From NCBI RefSeq assembly GCF_030867095.1, contig NC_081831.1, positions 69,640,716-69,704,715 on the forward strand: 64,000 nucleotides of DNA, written 5' to 3'. Of this stretch, positions 48,531 through 59,447 are shown in pieces; position 1 is the first letter of the stretch; each line of letters starts with the position of its first letter. The translations under genes and the position numbers were made by a program. A model generated the notes under the pieces. It was given only the letters and a program-made list of their open reading frames with translations. It was not told where the DNA came from and did not search any database. The stretch is from Alligator mississippiensis. Its lineage: Eukaryota > Chordata > Crocodylia > Alligatoridae.

Positions 48531-50119
48531 CACCATGTAGGAGGTAAGGGTTGTTGTTTTTATTATAAATAAATGGCTCTGAGAAAAAGAAATGAGGTGT
48601 GGATGGCTACATGTTCCAGTTTACATCTTAGTCTCCTAGGAGTCCCAGAAGCAAGGTAAATTACATATTCAAAAAGGAATCTTGATTTCCATAGCTGAGT
48701 CTTCTGCTGACTGTGCCAAAATATGCCATTATTTTACTACGTAGATGAGGATTTTGCAGCATAAATATGATAGCCATTATTTTGAAATGCTCGGGACAGA
48801 ACAAGGTATTACACAGGTAGAAAAAAGCATACATTGCCGCCAATTGAATAAAAGAGCCAGGGCTCCCTAGCTGGGATTGGGATAGATTCATATCATCATG
48901 TGCTTTGTGGACCAGAGGGTAACTGTTTAAAATATATCAGCAGTAAATAGTACAAGTCCTGCTTGTATCCTGAGAAGAGTGGGTGTTTGCTTGTTTGGAG
49001 GAGTTCCATCAGTATATCCATGATGCTGACAAATCTACAGTCTTACAATCTGAAGTGACAAATAATATTAAATTGCACTGACTTCTTTATACCTTTCTTT
49101 GACTAATAATATGCCTGTGGTTTCTATTACACATATTTTGACATAAATTGCAGTACGTTCTCTCACAAATAATATATATGCACTACCTGGCCAGGAGTAA
49201 TAAGGTTGCTGGTTAAAATATTTGTGCTAAAGGGAAAAAAAAATCATTATGTGGCTGTGTCTGATTAAAGTTTTATTGTGTAATTCCAGACTTGGGGAAA
49301 CTGTGACATTTTCTTGAGCAAATTGGTGACAATTTTTGGAACAAATAAGTTTAAGTGACCCTGTTTCACAACTTAGCTTATCTTCAATACATATTTTCAG
49401 TTAATTAGTCAATCTGCTATGCATTTAAATAATGTTTTAACCTTTCCTTTTTATGTTATTATAGTAAAAGTCATAAAGAGAACTTATTTTTTATATTAAA
49501 ATTGGTGTCCCAAGTTTGGTTACTGTAGTGTTTTGGCCAACACCCATCAGCTGCTAGGCTTTACTTTGTGGAATTAACCCATTAGAGAGCCTGCACACAG
49601 ACTCTGATGTAGACATTATTCATCACATTAATATCCAGTTTCACAGTTTCTTGACAAATATTGCTTCCGGAGATCATACAGATGAATAATAATACTATTA
49701 CGCTTCCTGGAGCTATCCAGGAAGCGCAATAAAAAAACAGTCTGAATCGTTATGCAGGTTTGTCATAAAATTATGTAATTTCAACAATGTAAGTCAGCAA
49801 CATGAATATTAGAGTTTTAAAAGGCAGTTTAATTAATATTTAAAAGTTTGTGTAAACACACATGATTTTACAAATGTCTCCAATTAGATTTTGTGCTCCA
49901 CTTATCCATTTTGTATTTTTATATTCTTAACTAAATTGTTTAAGATTTCCCTATAGCAAACATGCAGGAATATATCGTGCGGGTTTGCAATTAAAAAAGC
50001 ACCATTTTTTCTCATTACCGTGATGTGTATTTTATTTTCTTTCCTGAAGATGCTTTAAATAATGTAAACATTGTAAAAATAAAACCCATAAAGTTAAATA
50101 TACTGAGAAAGCATGCCAC
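48531..50119. other. AT-rich unique DNA, candidate conserved region
   Basis: There is no gene and no recognised repeat over about 1.6 kb. Homeodomain-type TAATTA/ATTAAT sites and an octamer-like 'atgcatttaaat' are frequent from about 49370 to 50100. A perfect palindromic ETS/STAT-like hairpin is at 49701-49726. The absence of transposons is suggestive of constraint but not proof. Confidence 0.35.
49701..49726. repeat. Perfect 11-nt-arm palindrome with paired TTCC/GGAA cores
   Basis: cgcttcctgga (49701-49711) and tccaggaagcg (49716-49726) are exact complements around gcta. Each arm carries an ETS-type GGAA core. It is unusual in otherwise AT-rich DNA and keeps two CpGs. Confidence 0.85.
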
Positions 50120-50185
50120 TGATAAATTAACTCCATGCCTCACTCTAATAACCATTTCAGTAAAATGGGGATCATTTCTATAAAT
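50120..50185 (+). repeat. Possible short MIR fragment
   Basis: 'catgcctcactct...catttcagtaaaatggggatcatttct' resembles the MIR phrase that ends in 'gtaaaatggggataat'. It is short and diverged. Confidence 0.35.
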
Positions 50186-50212
50186 CTGCTTTCTGGATGC
50201 AAGGCTCTTAGG

Positions 50213-50490
50213 GTATGTGCTGATGTTACATTTAGATTGACCTAACTAGGATTTGGTCAATATGAGTGCCAATCTGGACATGCATTTGGGGAGGTTAAAG
50301 CAGGCAAAAAATGGCAGGCTCAAACTAAGTAAGTTCACCTGAGGCAGCAAACTAACTTTGATTGGGAACAGGTTAGCCCAGTCTACCCAACGTCTGCACA
50401 TCTGATCATCCCAGCCTCAGGGCTGTGCTCTTCCTACCCCCTTCCTCCCACAACTGGGCTATGCTTAGCCCCTAAACTAACTGTCGCAGA
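50213..50490. mobile_element. Partial relative of the 47-kb TIR element
   Basis: The motif 'cagggctgtgctcttcctaccccc...ctgggctat..ttagcc' near 50420-50470 is closely similar to 47660-47705. An upstream 'catgcatttggggaggtta' resembles its terminus. The opposite terminus was not found. Confidence 0.5.
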
Positions 50491-52189
50491 CCTGCCAGCC
50501 CCACCAGTCGGTCCAGTGTTCCCACTGTGGATCTGCTACCCCTTCTCCCAGTACTGCCTGGTCCTCTCCCCACCCTGAGTTATTTATACCAGGTTTCCAG
50601 CACAGCTTCTGGGACCAGCGGATATGTTCACATGCTTCTCCTAATCTATGATCACACAACTTTAAGTATTTGTGTGTGTGGCAAATGTCTGCATGTACCT
50701 TTTGGGACAATTATAGATTTCTTATTCAAACTGGTGAGCAGCTCTTCATGCAAGAAACAATAGTAATAAACTGGTTTGAAGCCCTTGTTATGCATCTTAA
50801 AGTGATGCCACTCCATGGCAGGGTTATTTATGATCTGCACTACACAGCTTGTAGTGTACTAAAGTGGAGCTACTCTAATCTATACCTTAGTTAGTAAACA
50901 GTCCACCTGCCCCCCTCCTCTAGTGGCCTGGATTGGGCCCACTGCCCCCCACGTCTCCTCAACACCCTGGATCTCTGCTCACTGTGCTCCCTTCACTGTG
51001 CTCCCTCCCACTTACTTCTGGCTGCCCTCACTATCTGTCCCAAGGGAGCAGGCAGGGATGGGTCATGCCATGGGGATGGGGCAGAGGCAAGAGAGAGCTT
51101 GGAGGTGGTGGTGGTGGTGGTGACAGAACAGGTGAATCCCTGTAATGGGAGGGGGTGGGATTCTTATCTTTCAGTCCTCCAGACCCCCGGTGACCTGAAT
51201 TTATGAGTGATCCAAACTCCAAGCTTGCACTAACATTCATCAACACTTGCCCAACTCAGTGTAAGGTGCAACAAGGCCCTTAAGCATGAGATTGAGTTCC
51301 ATTAAGGTCAGTGAGGGATTGAGATACATTCTTAAGTGCTGTCCTGAACGGAGATGGAATTAAGAATGCATTTAATGGTGGTCTGGGTCAAGGCCATAAT
51401 ATTTTATTGTGTTGAAGCTGATAGGAATATTTGTGCTTGCCAGGATGAGTAAATCTGGCCTTAGGCCCTGCAGCTTCTCTTTGGATTTCTGAGCACTCAA
51501 TACTTCTGTGAAAACAGGCTGAGATTTAAAAGGAGATTTGTGTAAGTATGGGCTTCAGGTCATGGTAAGAAACCCAGAAAATAATACACAAGAAAGTATA
51601 GTCAGTTGTGAGCCATAGAGATGAGGGAGACCAAGCAACACATTAACTGTACGAGATATCAAACAGATGGAAAGTCATGTTTTAAAATTCCAGAGAAGTA
51701 GCATTAATCCCAAAAGGGTATAGTGCGGATTCCCATGTGACTACTCTGCATGGATCTCATCAAATGTAAGCCATATCTTTTCATAAAGCAATAGTTTGTT
51801 CAGCCTCATGTGTGATTTTTCTTTCAGCCGTGTCCAACAAGTTATTACTAAATATATTTAGTTTATAATGATTTTTATGAGGGAGGAGGAGGAGAGGCAT
51901 TTTCAAGAACTATAACCTATAGTTATAATAGCAAAATAATTTTTGGGACATATTTGTAAATATTTCTTAATCAGTCTTTGTATAGCCATTATCCTTGGTG
52001 GTTGCATTTTATGTATGTGATTACACTGGGCTGAACTAGTTAAAGCAATATTGAGAGGGGTTTTTTGTACAGGAACAAAGGGAAGTAATCATTACTCTTT
52101 AATAAGTAAATAGCAAAAAGAGAGTCCTGGGAAATATTTTTTTCTAGATAATGTTTATGCCAATTTTCAGCTGAGCCCTTTCAAGACAT
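50491..52189. other. Non-coding DNA with a GGT microsatellite
   Basis: No gene. A (GGT)n run lies at about 51103-51121 in a GC-richer patch (50900-51180) that creates short Gly/Trp-rich frames. The rest is AT-rich. Confidence 0.45.
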
Positions 52190-52330
52190 TTAGAACAACA
52201 TCCTTCTGGAGTATTCTGTCTAGTTTACAGATGAGGAAACCATGGTACAGAAAGGTTAAACAGAAGGTAGGTAGGAAAAAAAGGCATGAACAGACCCAGG
52301 AGACAGGCATGCAGTTCCTTGTTCCAATCA
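52190..52330 (-). repeat. MIR SINE fragment
   Basis: On the minus strand the sequence contains 'acctttctgtaccatggtt' running into 'tcctcatctgtaaa', a well-preserved MIR tail. Confidence 0.65.
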
Positions 52331-52345
52331 CTAGTGATATACCTT

Positions 52346-52740
52346 GGGTGCATTTACACGTGCACATTTACTGCGCAGTAACCTAAATTATTGCTCAGTA
52401 ACTTAAAATTACTGCATAGTACAGGCACTCATCTACATGTGCATACCTGTACTGCACAGTAACTATGGCAACTGATGCCAAGTTGGGCCTAAATTTGATA
52501 CCTGCACCATGCAGGTATCAAATTTACGCCCAATTAGTTACTGCCCAGTAACACATGTGTAGATGCCTTAGTTACTGCCCAGTAACACTGTGTGTGTGGA
52601 ATGACTTGGGACTTTAGTCCCGACTCAGACCACATAAAGTGTTAATGTGCTTTAATGCCTGCATGTGAGGACGTTGGCCTATTTCCATTTACTGCACAGT
52701 ACATTTAATACGACACACAAATGTTCGTGTAGATGCACCC
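52346..52740. mobile_element. TIR MITE (395 bp) with internal perfect hairpin
   Basis: The ends GGGTGCATTTACACG and inverted GGGTGCATCTACACG are 15-bp terminal inverted repeats with one mismatch. The interior is full of repeated 'ttactgc.cagtaac' units in both orientations, plus a central hairpin at 52491-52525. It is non-coding. The terminal sequence links it to the MITE at 45199-46311. I could not define a clean target duplication. Confidence 0.78.
52491..52525. repeat. Perfect 16-nt-arm hairpin
   Basis: aaatttgatacctgca (52491-52506) and its exact complement (52510-52525) flank a 3-nt loop cca. Pairing continues imperfectly outward through gggc/gccc for about 10 more nt. Confidence 0.93.
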
Positions 52741-52944
52741 CCTCTTACACAACAAGCCAACTGCCTCATAAATGATAGAAAACAGTCCTCTTCTTCACCT
52801 CTCCTTATTTTTCTTCTATTGTATATCGACACCCTTTGTCAGCCTCTTTTATTAAATAGGCCAATAACAGAGCGCTTACATTAAAGGACAAAGAAATTGG
52901 GTTTTTCATTCAGGAAGATGGTATGACTGAGGGGCAAAAACACT
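52741..52944. other. Non-coding DNA between the TIR MITE and a MIR fragment
   Basis: No gene or recognised repeat. Confidence 0.4.
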
Positions 52945-53100
52945 GGAGTAGGTTTCAGGAGACCTACAGTGTATTTCTTACTTAGCTAAATGGCTTGTTG
53001 GATGGCCTTAGGCAAGTCATTTCACTGTGCTTTGTTTGGCTTTTCCCCATCTGTAAAACGGGCATAGCATTGATCTCTCTATAAAGCCCTGTAAGATCAA
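52945..53100 (+). repeat. MIR SINE fragment
   Basis: 'ggatggccttaggcaagtcatttcactgtgctttg' followed by 'ccccatctgtaaaacgggcata' is a clear MIR match. Confidence 0.88.
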
Positions 53101-54638
53101 ATAGCATTATCCAAGATCTAGGTATGACTGTCATAGACACAAAAGATTACAAGATGACAGTCAGTTTTGTATTTAAAATAAAGATGATTTATAAAACCTC
53201 CATCATGTCTATTAGATAATTGCCAGTGCAGTAATCCCCCTTTATGCTCTCACATCGTTATGCTGATCCACAGCCCCGGAGTTCTGTTGGTTTTGTTGCT
53301 TCTGAATGTCCAAATAGACATGTACAAAGGCACATCACACACCTTTCTAGTTGGAAGATTGCACCCTCGCCTATTAGGCTAAGATCTAGCTATGGAGGTC
53401 CATGCATTCATTGCCTGTAGCCTTGATTCCTGAAAGACTGTTATACCACAGAGGGAAGCTACACCCCTTTGAAGAAGCTGCAATGGTACAAAACATCAGT
53501 CTGTTAAGTAATGCAGGTCACGGTTAATACATTACCCTACTGCTCTGCTCTTTGCACTGTGTCTCTGTTGAACACAAAGTCCACTTCAGTTCTCTGCCTG
53601 ATACTCAAAGCCTTCTATGAGAGATTGCCTCTCCTATGACATCTGCTTTCCACTGGGGCAATGAGACTGTTGACCAGTAGCAAATGATCAAGAGACCTCA
53701 TTGTAGACTGTAGAAGTCACTTCCAGCTAATGAGTAACCCCTCACTTGGCCATTTTCTAGGCCTCTCTTTTTCTTTTGTTTGCAAAATAATAGGGGCAAC
53801 GTTAAAAAAAAAATCATAGCTGTAACCTGTCTTTTGGTTGTATCTTTTGGAAAAGTGGTTACCATTATTAAATCTTTATTAAAAAAAAAAAAAGCTTGGA
53901 TGTGCTTAGATAATACAAACAGCAGAAAGAATGTAAGAAGTTCTTTCTATAGACTGTGTCTAATAAAAATAAAGCAAGTAGTAGTAATATCTTGCACAGA
54001 GCAAAGAACTAGATTTTTGTAGTGAAATTCCTACCTTTTTTGTTTTCTGCACCAAAGCCTTGTTTGATTTCAAGTGATTTAGTGAAATCATGTTTTCTTT
54101 TTTGACTGAAGTTAGTTTGATCACATATAGGCTTTGAAGAATCAGCGCATGGATCAGTGATTCATTCTATAGCAAAAAGATACTGACAATGCAAGTTGAG
54201 GGTCATAGAGTTGATGAGAAGAATGAGGATCAAAGTATTGGAAGACTTTCATATTTTCTTCAGCTTTTCTATCTGTAGCCAAGATATCTTGCTGAGTAGG
54301 TTCATATTCAGGAGTCTTCAGCTTCATACTTCTGATGGAACAATGTTAACAAAACATAGGTCAGTGCTTAGTAAAAGAAGATTGTCAGCTCCAAAATATA
54401 AATGGAGAATGAATGAATGAAGTTACTTGAGTAAAAATGATATAAAGCATGCTGATATGGCAAGAGGTATGAAAAATACCTTTATAACTCATATTTTTGG
54501 TGTTTGAGATGCAGATATGTAACTGCAGAAAAGCAAACATAATAGTCACCCCTTTGGGTGAAATGTTCTTCACTTAATCCATAGTCATTCTGCAAAATAA
54601 TAAAAGAGAGAACAAAACGCAATAACCTTTACATAAGG
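53101..54638. other. Unique AT-rich non-coding DNA
   Basis: No gene or identified repeat. An A run lies at about 53880-53893, and the short plus-strand frames have no recognised features. Confidence 0.45.
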
Positions 54639-54755
54639 AATCATAGAATATTAGGGTTGGAAGGGACATCAGGAGGTCATCTAGTCCAACCCCCTACTCA
54701 AAGCAGAACCAGCCCCCAGCGAGATTATCCCAGCCAAAGATTTGTCTAGCCGCGT

Positions 54756-55663
54756 CTAAAAAACCTCCAAGGATAGATATTCCACAACCTCTCTGGGTGA
54801 CCTGTTCAAGTGCTTTACTACCCTCCTAGTGAGAAAATTCTTCCTAATATCTAACCTAAACTTTCCTTGCTGCAACTTGAGACCATTACTCCTTGTTCTG
54901 CTATCTGCCGCCACTGAGAACAGTCTAGCTCCGTCCTCTTTCAAACCCCACTTCAGGTAGTTGAAGGCCGCTATCAAATCCCGTCTCAGTTTCCTATTCT
55001 CTAGATTAAATAAGCACAGTCCCTCAGCCTCTCCTCAGAAGTCATGTGCCCCAGTCCCTTCACCATTTTTATTGGCCTCCGCTGGACTCTCTCCAATATG
55101 TTCACTGTATCAAAAGTCTTGCTAAAATCAAAGTACACCACATCCACCGGTCTCCCCGCATCCACAGAGCCAGTCATCTTATAGAAGGCAATCAGGTTGG
55201 TCAGGCATGACTTGCCTGTGGTGAATCCATGCTGCCTGTTCCTAATCACCTTCTTTTCTTCCAAGTGCTTAGAAATGGATTCCTTGAGGATTTGCTCCAT
55301 GATTTTTCCAGGGACCGAGGTGAGGCTGACTGGTTTGTACTTCCCTGGATCCTCCTTTTTCCCTTTCTTAAATATGGTCACTACGTTTGCCCTTTTCCAA
55401 TCATCTGGAGCCTCTCTTGATCATGACTTTTCAAAGATGATGGCCAGTGGCTCTACAGTCTTATCAGCCAACTCCCTCAGCATCCTTGGGTGCATCCCAT
55501 CCAGCCCCATGGACTTTGATATGTCCAGCTTTTCTAAATAAACCCTAACCTGTTCTTTTGCCACTGTTAGCTGTTCACCTCCTCCCCAAACTGTGCTGAC
55601 CAGTGCAATAGCCTGGGAGCTGACCTTGCCTGTGAAGACTGAGGTGAAAATGGTATTGAGCAC
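54756..55663 (-). pseudogene. CR1 ORF2 reverse transcriptase remnant with internal deletion
   Basis: The minus strand encodes, in order, VYLEKLDISKSMGLDGMHPRML, a frame break near 55420, then KGKKEDPGKYKPVSLTS, RNRQHGFTTGKSCLTNLIAF and VVYFDFSKTFDTV. It then jumps directly to LERVQRRPIKMVKGL near 55096. The sequence between FDTV and LERV in intact CR1 (the rest of the palm with the FADD box, and the following region, several hundred bp) is missing. The C-terminal part ends with NRSPREVVEYLSLEVF near 54760. Without FADD, no polymerase activity is possible. Confidence 0.88.
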
Positions 55664-55827
55664 TTCAGCCTTTCTGCACCCTTTGCCACAAAGTTGCCTC
55701 CCCCATTCAGTAAGGGAACCACAGTTTCCCTGATCCTCCTCTTGCTACCAACATACTTGTAGAAAGTTCTTATAAGCTTCCTTTTTGTGATTTAGTTTAC
55801 TAAAGAGTTTCCTGCTAAGCCAAGCTG

Positions 55828-55832
55828 GTCTC
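55828..55832. repeat. Target-site duplication GTCTC, left copy
   Basis: Five bases of CR1 sequence at the left edge of the LTR, identical to 56484-56488. Removing the LTR and one copy restores the typical CR1 phrase 'ctggtctcctgccatac'. Confidence 0.9.
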
Positions 55833-56483
55833 TGTCTTGGCCGGGCTGAACCGACTCGAGGTAATTCAGAAATTACTCGTTCATCAGGGCGGGCTGGTGA
55901 ATGGAGAGGCAGACGAGGTTTAATGGTTGTAAAAACTTTACTTACGTTACGGGTGGCTGCGACAGAAACGGTTCGGTCGTCTGGACAACAATGTGAGTTG
56001 CTCCAGCTGGCGAGGCCAATGCCAGTAAATCCGTCCGTAACTCAAGCCAGTGGGAAAAGGGTACGTCTGGGACTGCGTTCGGCGACGGGAAGAGGGATCG
56101 ATAGGTGATCAGTCTATTGACCAGCTAGCCACAAGTCAGATCTCTAAGAGGCACTCTGCAGCGTGCTCAAAGCTCTTCGACTTGGGCGGAAGTCGCACTA
56201 TTTTTTAAACAGCCAGCAAGCCAATTACCGGCCACCACGTGTGAATAATTTAGCACTAGCCAATTGCGGGGCACGAATTTGCATCCGAATGGCGGGAACT
56301 CTTTGCACCATGCATTTCTGTGCTGCAAAAAGAAACGCATCCTGCAAAGACAGCTGCAAATTGGCGGGAACTCTCTCCTGCACGCGGGTTCTTTATGCAG
56401 CAAAAACCCTCGCTGTGCAAGAGGCTCTCAGGTGACAAGAAAATTCCAGAGTGCTGAGGCACCAAACTCACTGGGTTGTGACA
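55833..56483 (-). mobile_element. Solo LTR (651 bp), CpG-rich, 5-bp duplication GTCTC
   Basis: On the minus strand it runs TGTCACAACC...GGCCAAGACA between exact GTCTC copies. A poly(A) signal ATTAAA (55919-55924) lies about 87 bp before the 3' end, and a weak TATA-like TTTAAAAAA at about 56201-56209 and CCAAT-type sites lie in the U3 half. About three dozen CpGs survive, far above the surrounding DNA, which suggests recent insertion or protection from methylation. It is an endogenous-retrovirus or Gypsy-type LTR without internal genes. Open frames of up to 123 codons inside it are incidental. Confidence 0.88.
55919..55924 (-). terminator. Polyadenylation signal ATTAAA of the solo LTR
   Basis: ATTAAA on the minus strand, positioned as expected for the end of the R region. 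Confidence 0.45.
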
Positions 56484-56488
56484 GTCTC
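56484..56488. repeat. Target-site duplication GTCTC, right copy
   Basis: Identical to 55828-55832. CR1 sequence resumes immediately afterwards with 'ctgccatacttgctag'. Confidence 0.9.
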
Positions 56489-56559
56489 CTGCCATACTTG
56501 CTAGACTTCCTGCACGTTGGAATGGTTTGTTCCTACACTCTCAGTAAGACTTCTTTAAA

Positions 56560-57234
56560 GTACAGCAAGCCCTTCTGGACTCCTCTCCCTCTGACTGGCT
56601 TCCCAGGGGATCCTGCCTATGAGTTTCCTGAGTGAGTCTAAGTCTGCTTTGCTGAAGTCCAGGGCCCCTACTCTATTGCACTCCATCCTCCCTTTCCCCA
56701 GGATCCTGAAGTCAATCGTTTTGTAGTCACCGCTGCCCAAGTTGCCATCTACTACTACATTCCCCACCAATTCCTTCCTGTTTGTGACCAGCATGGTGCT
56801 GAGTCAAGAAGAGCATGGCCCCTAGTTGGCTGCTCCACCACTTGCACCTGGAAGTTGTCCGCAACACTCTCCAGAAACTTCCTGGATTGCCTGCGCAGTG
56901 CTGTATTGGCCTCCCAGCAGATGTCAGGGCGGTTGGAGTTCCCCATGAGAACCAGGGCCTGTAATTGGGAAACAGGTTTTTTGAACAAAGCCTTATCCAC
57001 CACTTCCTCCTGGTTTGGTGGTCCATAGCAGACCACCACCACGACATCACTCTTGTTGCTCTCCCCTCTGACCCTAACCCAGGGACTCTCAGCAGGCCTA
57101 CCTCCCGTTTCATACTGGAGCTTTGAGCAATCATATGGCTCTTTTACATAAAGTGCAGTTCCTCCTCCTCTTCTGTCCTGCCTGTCCTTCCTGAACAGTT
57201 TGCACCAATCCATGACAGTACTCCAGTCATGCAA
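56560..57234 (-). pseudogene. CR1 ORF2 endonuclease domain remnant
   Basis: This is the C-terminal half of an APE-like endonuclease. It shows RRGGGTALYVKE, a VVVCYGPPNQEE segment, PDICWEAN, RKFLESVADNFQVQVV and EQPTRGHALLD. The catalytic-site motif normally reading GDFN is GNSN here, so the Asp is lost. A separate frame at 56555-56794 continues the domain after a frameshift. In a functional LINE this domain nicks the target DNA for primed reverse transcription. Confidence 0.85.
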
Positions 57235-57478
57235 GCTCCCACCAAGTCTCTGTTATTCCAATCATGTTATAGTTCTGTGATTGTACAAGGATTTCCAATT
57301 CGTCCTGCTGGTTTACTAAGCTCTGTGCATTTGTGTACAGGCACCTAAGGTAACCCTATTGCCTTGATTTCTGAGGAAGTATGAGAGCACCTTTCCTGTT
57401 GCCCCCTTTGCTTGCTTTTCCTTCAGGTCACCCACTTCCCCACTATTTCAGGGCTTTCATCTTCATTCCCTAGTGAAC

Positions 57479-58534
57479 CTAGTTTAAAGCCCTCCTCACT
57501 AGGTTAGCAAAGCTATACGAGTATATGTTCTTCCCTCTCTTTGTCAGCTGAATCTCGTCTCTTCCCAGAAACTCTTCTTCTTGGAACAACATCCCATGCT
57601 CAAAGAAATCAAAGCCCTGCTGGCAACACCACCTGCACAGCCAGGTATGGATCTGAAGGATGTACTTGCTCCTGTCTGGGCCCTTTCCCTTGAGCAGAAG
57701 GATTGAAGAGAACACCACCTGAGCCCCAAACCCCTTCAACCTTGCACCCAGAGCCCTGTAGCCCCTTTTGGTATGTTTAGGGTGTCCCCTGGCAGTATCA
57801 TTGGTGCACACATGAATGAGCAGCATAGGGTAGTAGTCAGAGGGCTGGATGAGTCTCAGTAATCCCTCCATGACATCTCAGATCTGGGCTCTGGGCAAGC
57901 AACAGACCTTCTGAGACAAAAGGTAAGGTTGATAGATGGCTCTCTCCATCCTCCGCAGAAGGAAGTCTTCGACCACCACGAGCCATCACTTCGTCTTCGT
58001 GGTGGTTGTCTCGAACTTTCCCACCTTGGTGAGGCTTGGCTTGTCCTCTTCCACCAATGGAATGTGCTCCTCCCTTTCTGTTACTAGGGCTCCATATCTG
58101 TTCTCCAGATGAACTGCTGCAGGTGAAGGTGAAGATTTCTGCTTGTTCCCAGAGGTCACAAACTTCCATCTTCCACCCTCCTGGGGGTCCATGTCCTCTC
58201 TCTTCTCTAGGCTACCTCTGGCATTTCTTTCTCCATACTTCTGGAGATCTCCAGCATTGACTTGATGAACTCCTCATGGCGGAGGATGCTTCAGGGCCTC
58301 CCACCTCTTCTTATAGCTCTCTTGCCTGTTCCCTGAGACACACCACCAGGAAGCACTGCTCACACTGCAGGCACTCCCTGACCTGGCCATCACTAGAAGG
58401 AACCTGAAAGCTGCAGTCCCCACAGCATCAAACCTGGACCTGGGTGGAAGCCTCAGTGGTGAACAGTTCTGCCTGAACAGAAACCTCATAGGTGCAAGCA
58501 GAGGCAGTAGGCAGTGGCTCTGGTATTGTGACAT
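57479..58534 (-). pseudogene. CR1 ORF1 remnant with esterase-like domain
   Basis: CR1 ORF1 encodes an RNA-binding protein with an N-terminal cysteine motif and a SGNH/lipase-like esterase domain, thought to work in the ribonucleoprotein particle. The cysteine-rich start ('C.ECLQCEQC' in one frame) is visible near 58350-58400. The esterase block covers 57871-57479, with IQPSDYYPMLLIHV then CTND, GAQVVFSSIL, and GRDEIQLTKRGKNI near its end. The usual G of GTND is C here, and the final catalytic His is Gln. With at least one frameshift between the halves, it is not functional. Confidence 0.85.
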
Positions 58535-58600
58535 CCTCCAGCCATTTCCCTAGGTCTTTCAATCTGCCTTCTCTCTCTTACTGCCCTTCTTCCAAGCACA

Positions 58601-59447
58601 CCGTCCCTGGAGATCTCGCCCGGCAGCTGGCCTGTTTTTGCTCATTGGTCCCGAAGGGTTCCTTTTTCCCCTGCTTCCTCACACCAAGTGGAAAATCTTT
58701 TCCCTCTAAGTGGGGGGGGGGAGGGGTGGACAGCAAACTGACCTGTGAACTGCCTGCAAAGTGCTTACTCTGTTTGCAGTCCCTGGTTGCTGGCTCCCTA
58801 ATCACTGGTATAGGCTTCTTCGGTGTTTACCAAGATGGCTATTGTTTTTGCTACACATTTAATCACATGTATCAGTACTGTGAAATTCAGAGGGTCATGC
58901 TGTAAAAAGATCTCTGCTTCTACAGGCCTTTTGAATGGTTTAAACAGGTATTGAGAACCAGATGTGCCTACAGCAGTATGAACCAGCACTTTTGTGTGCA
59001 CTATTTCTCCTCCCAAATCTACTGAATCAATTGGCTACCCTCTCAGCACCAGATTACCAGTTACTGTGCTTACAGGAGCATCCAAGGGTGCAAGAAGCCA
59101 CTTTTGCCCTCCCTATTATGTAGGGCCTTGCAAGGCCTGCCTGGCCCTCACTGAAAAGTGGAATTGTCTTAGGTCATGTCTAGGTTAAGTTTTGCTTTTT
59201 ATAGAAACTTATGAGCTCTAAAAGCAGAAAATACCTATAAAGTAGTCCATTGTGGCTTTCCAGTGAGCTTCTCAATATTGGAAGCTGGGAAAATGGCCTG
59301 TGTAGAACTTTCATGATAACTTTTACAAAAGCCTTTTCCACCTCCCTTAAATCCACTTCACTGCCCTGGATAAAGCCTGCAAGGGTTCTTAACAACATTT
59401 TCTATGATAGTGCTCCATACAGCAGTGTTTTAAAGAATAATTTAAAC
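58601..59447. other. Non-coding DNA beyond the CR1 5' end
   Basis: No gene. An 18-base G-rich tract with one A (G10AG4 type) near 58711-58729 and GC-rich sequence up to about 58800 could be residual CR1 5' UTR. The rest is ordinary. Confidence 0.4.

Larger units (their letters stand above)
54639..58600 (-). mobile_element. Near full-length CR1 LINE (dead), interrupted by a solo LTR
   Basis: Read on the minus strand, this holds ORF1 (about 58534-57479), the ORF2 endonuclease (57234-56560), a linker, part of the reverse transcriptase and C-terminus (55663-54756), and the CR1 3' end with the ATTCTATGATT terminus near 54639. The 3' UTR phrase 'ttggactagatgacctcctga' is diagnostic of CR1. About 3.3 kb is CR1 once the LTR at 55833-56483 is removed. 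Retention of ORF1 is notable because most CR1 copies are heavily 5'-truncated. It carries frameshifts, a catalytic-site loss and an internal RT deletion. The exact 5' end is uncertain. Confidence 0.92.

Noticed and set aside
52380..52600. CRISPR-like array from repeated ttactgc.cagtaac units
   Set aside because: Units occur in both orientations at irregular spacing within a TIR MITE, and the context is vertebrate DNA.
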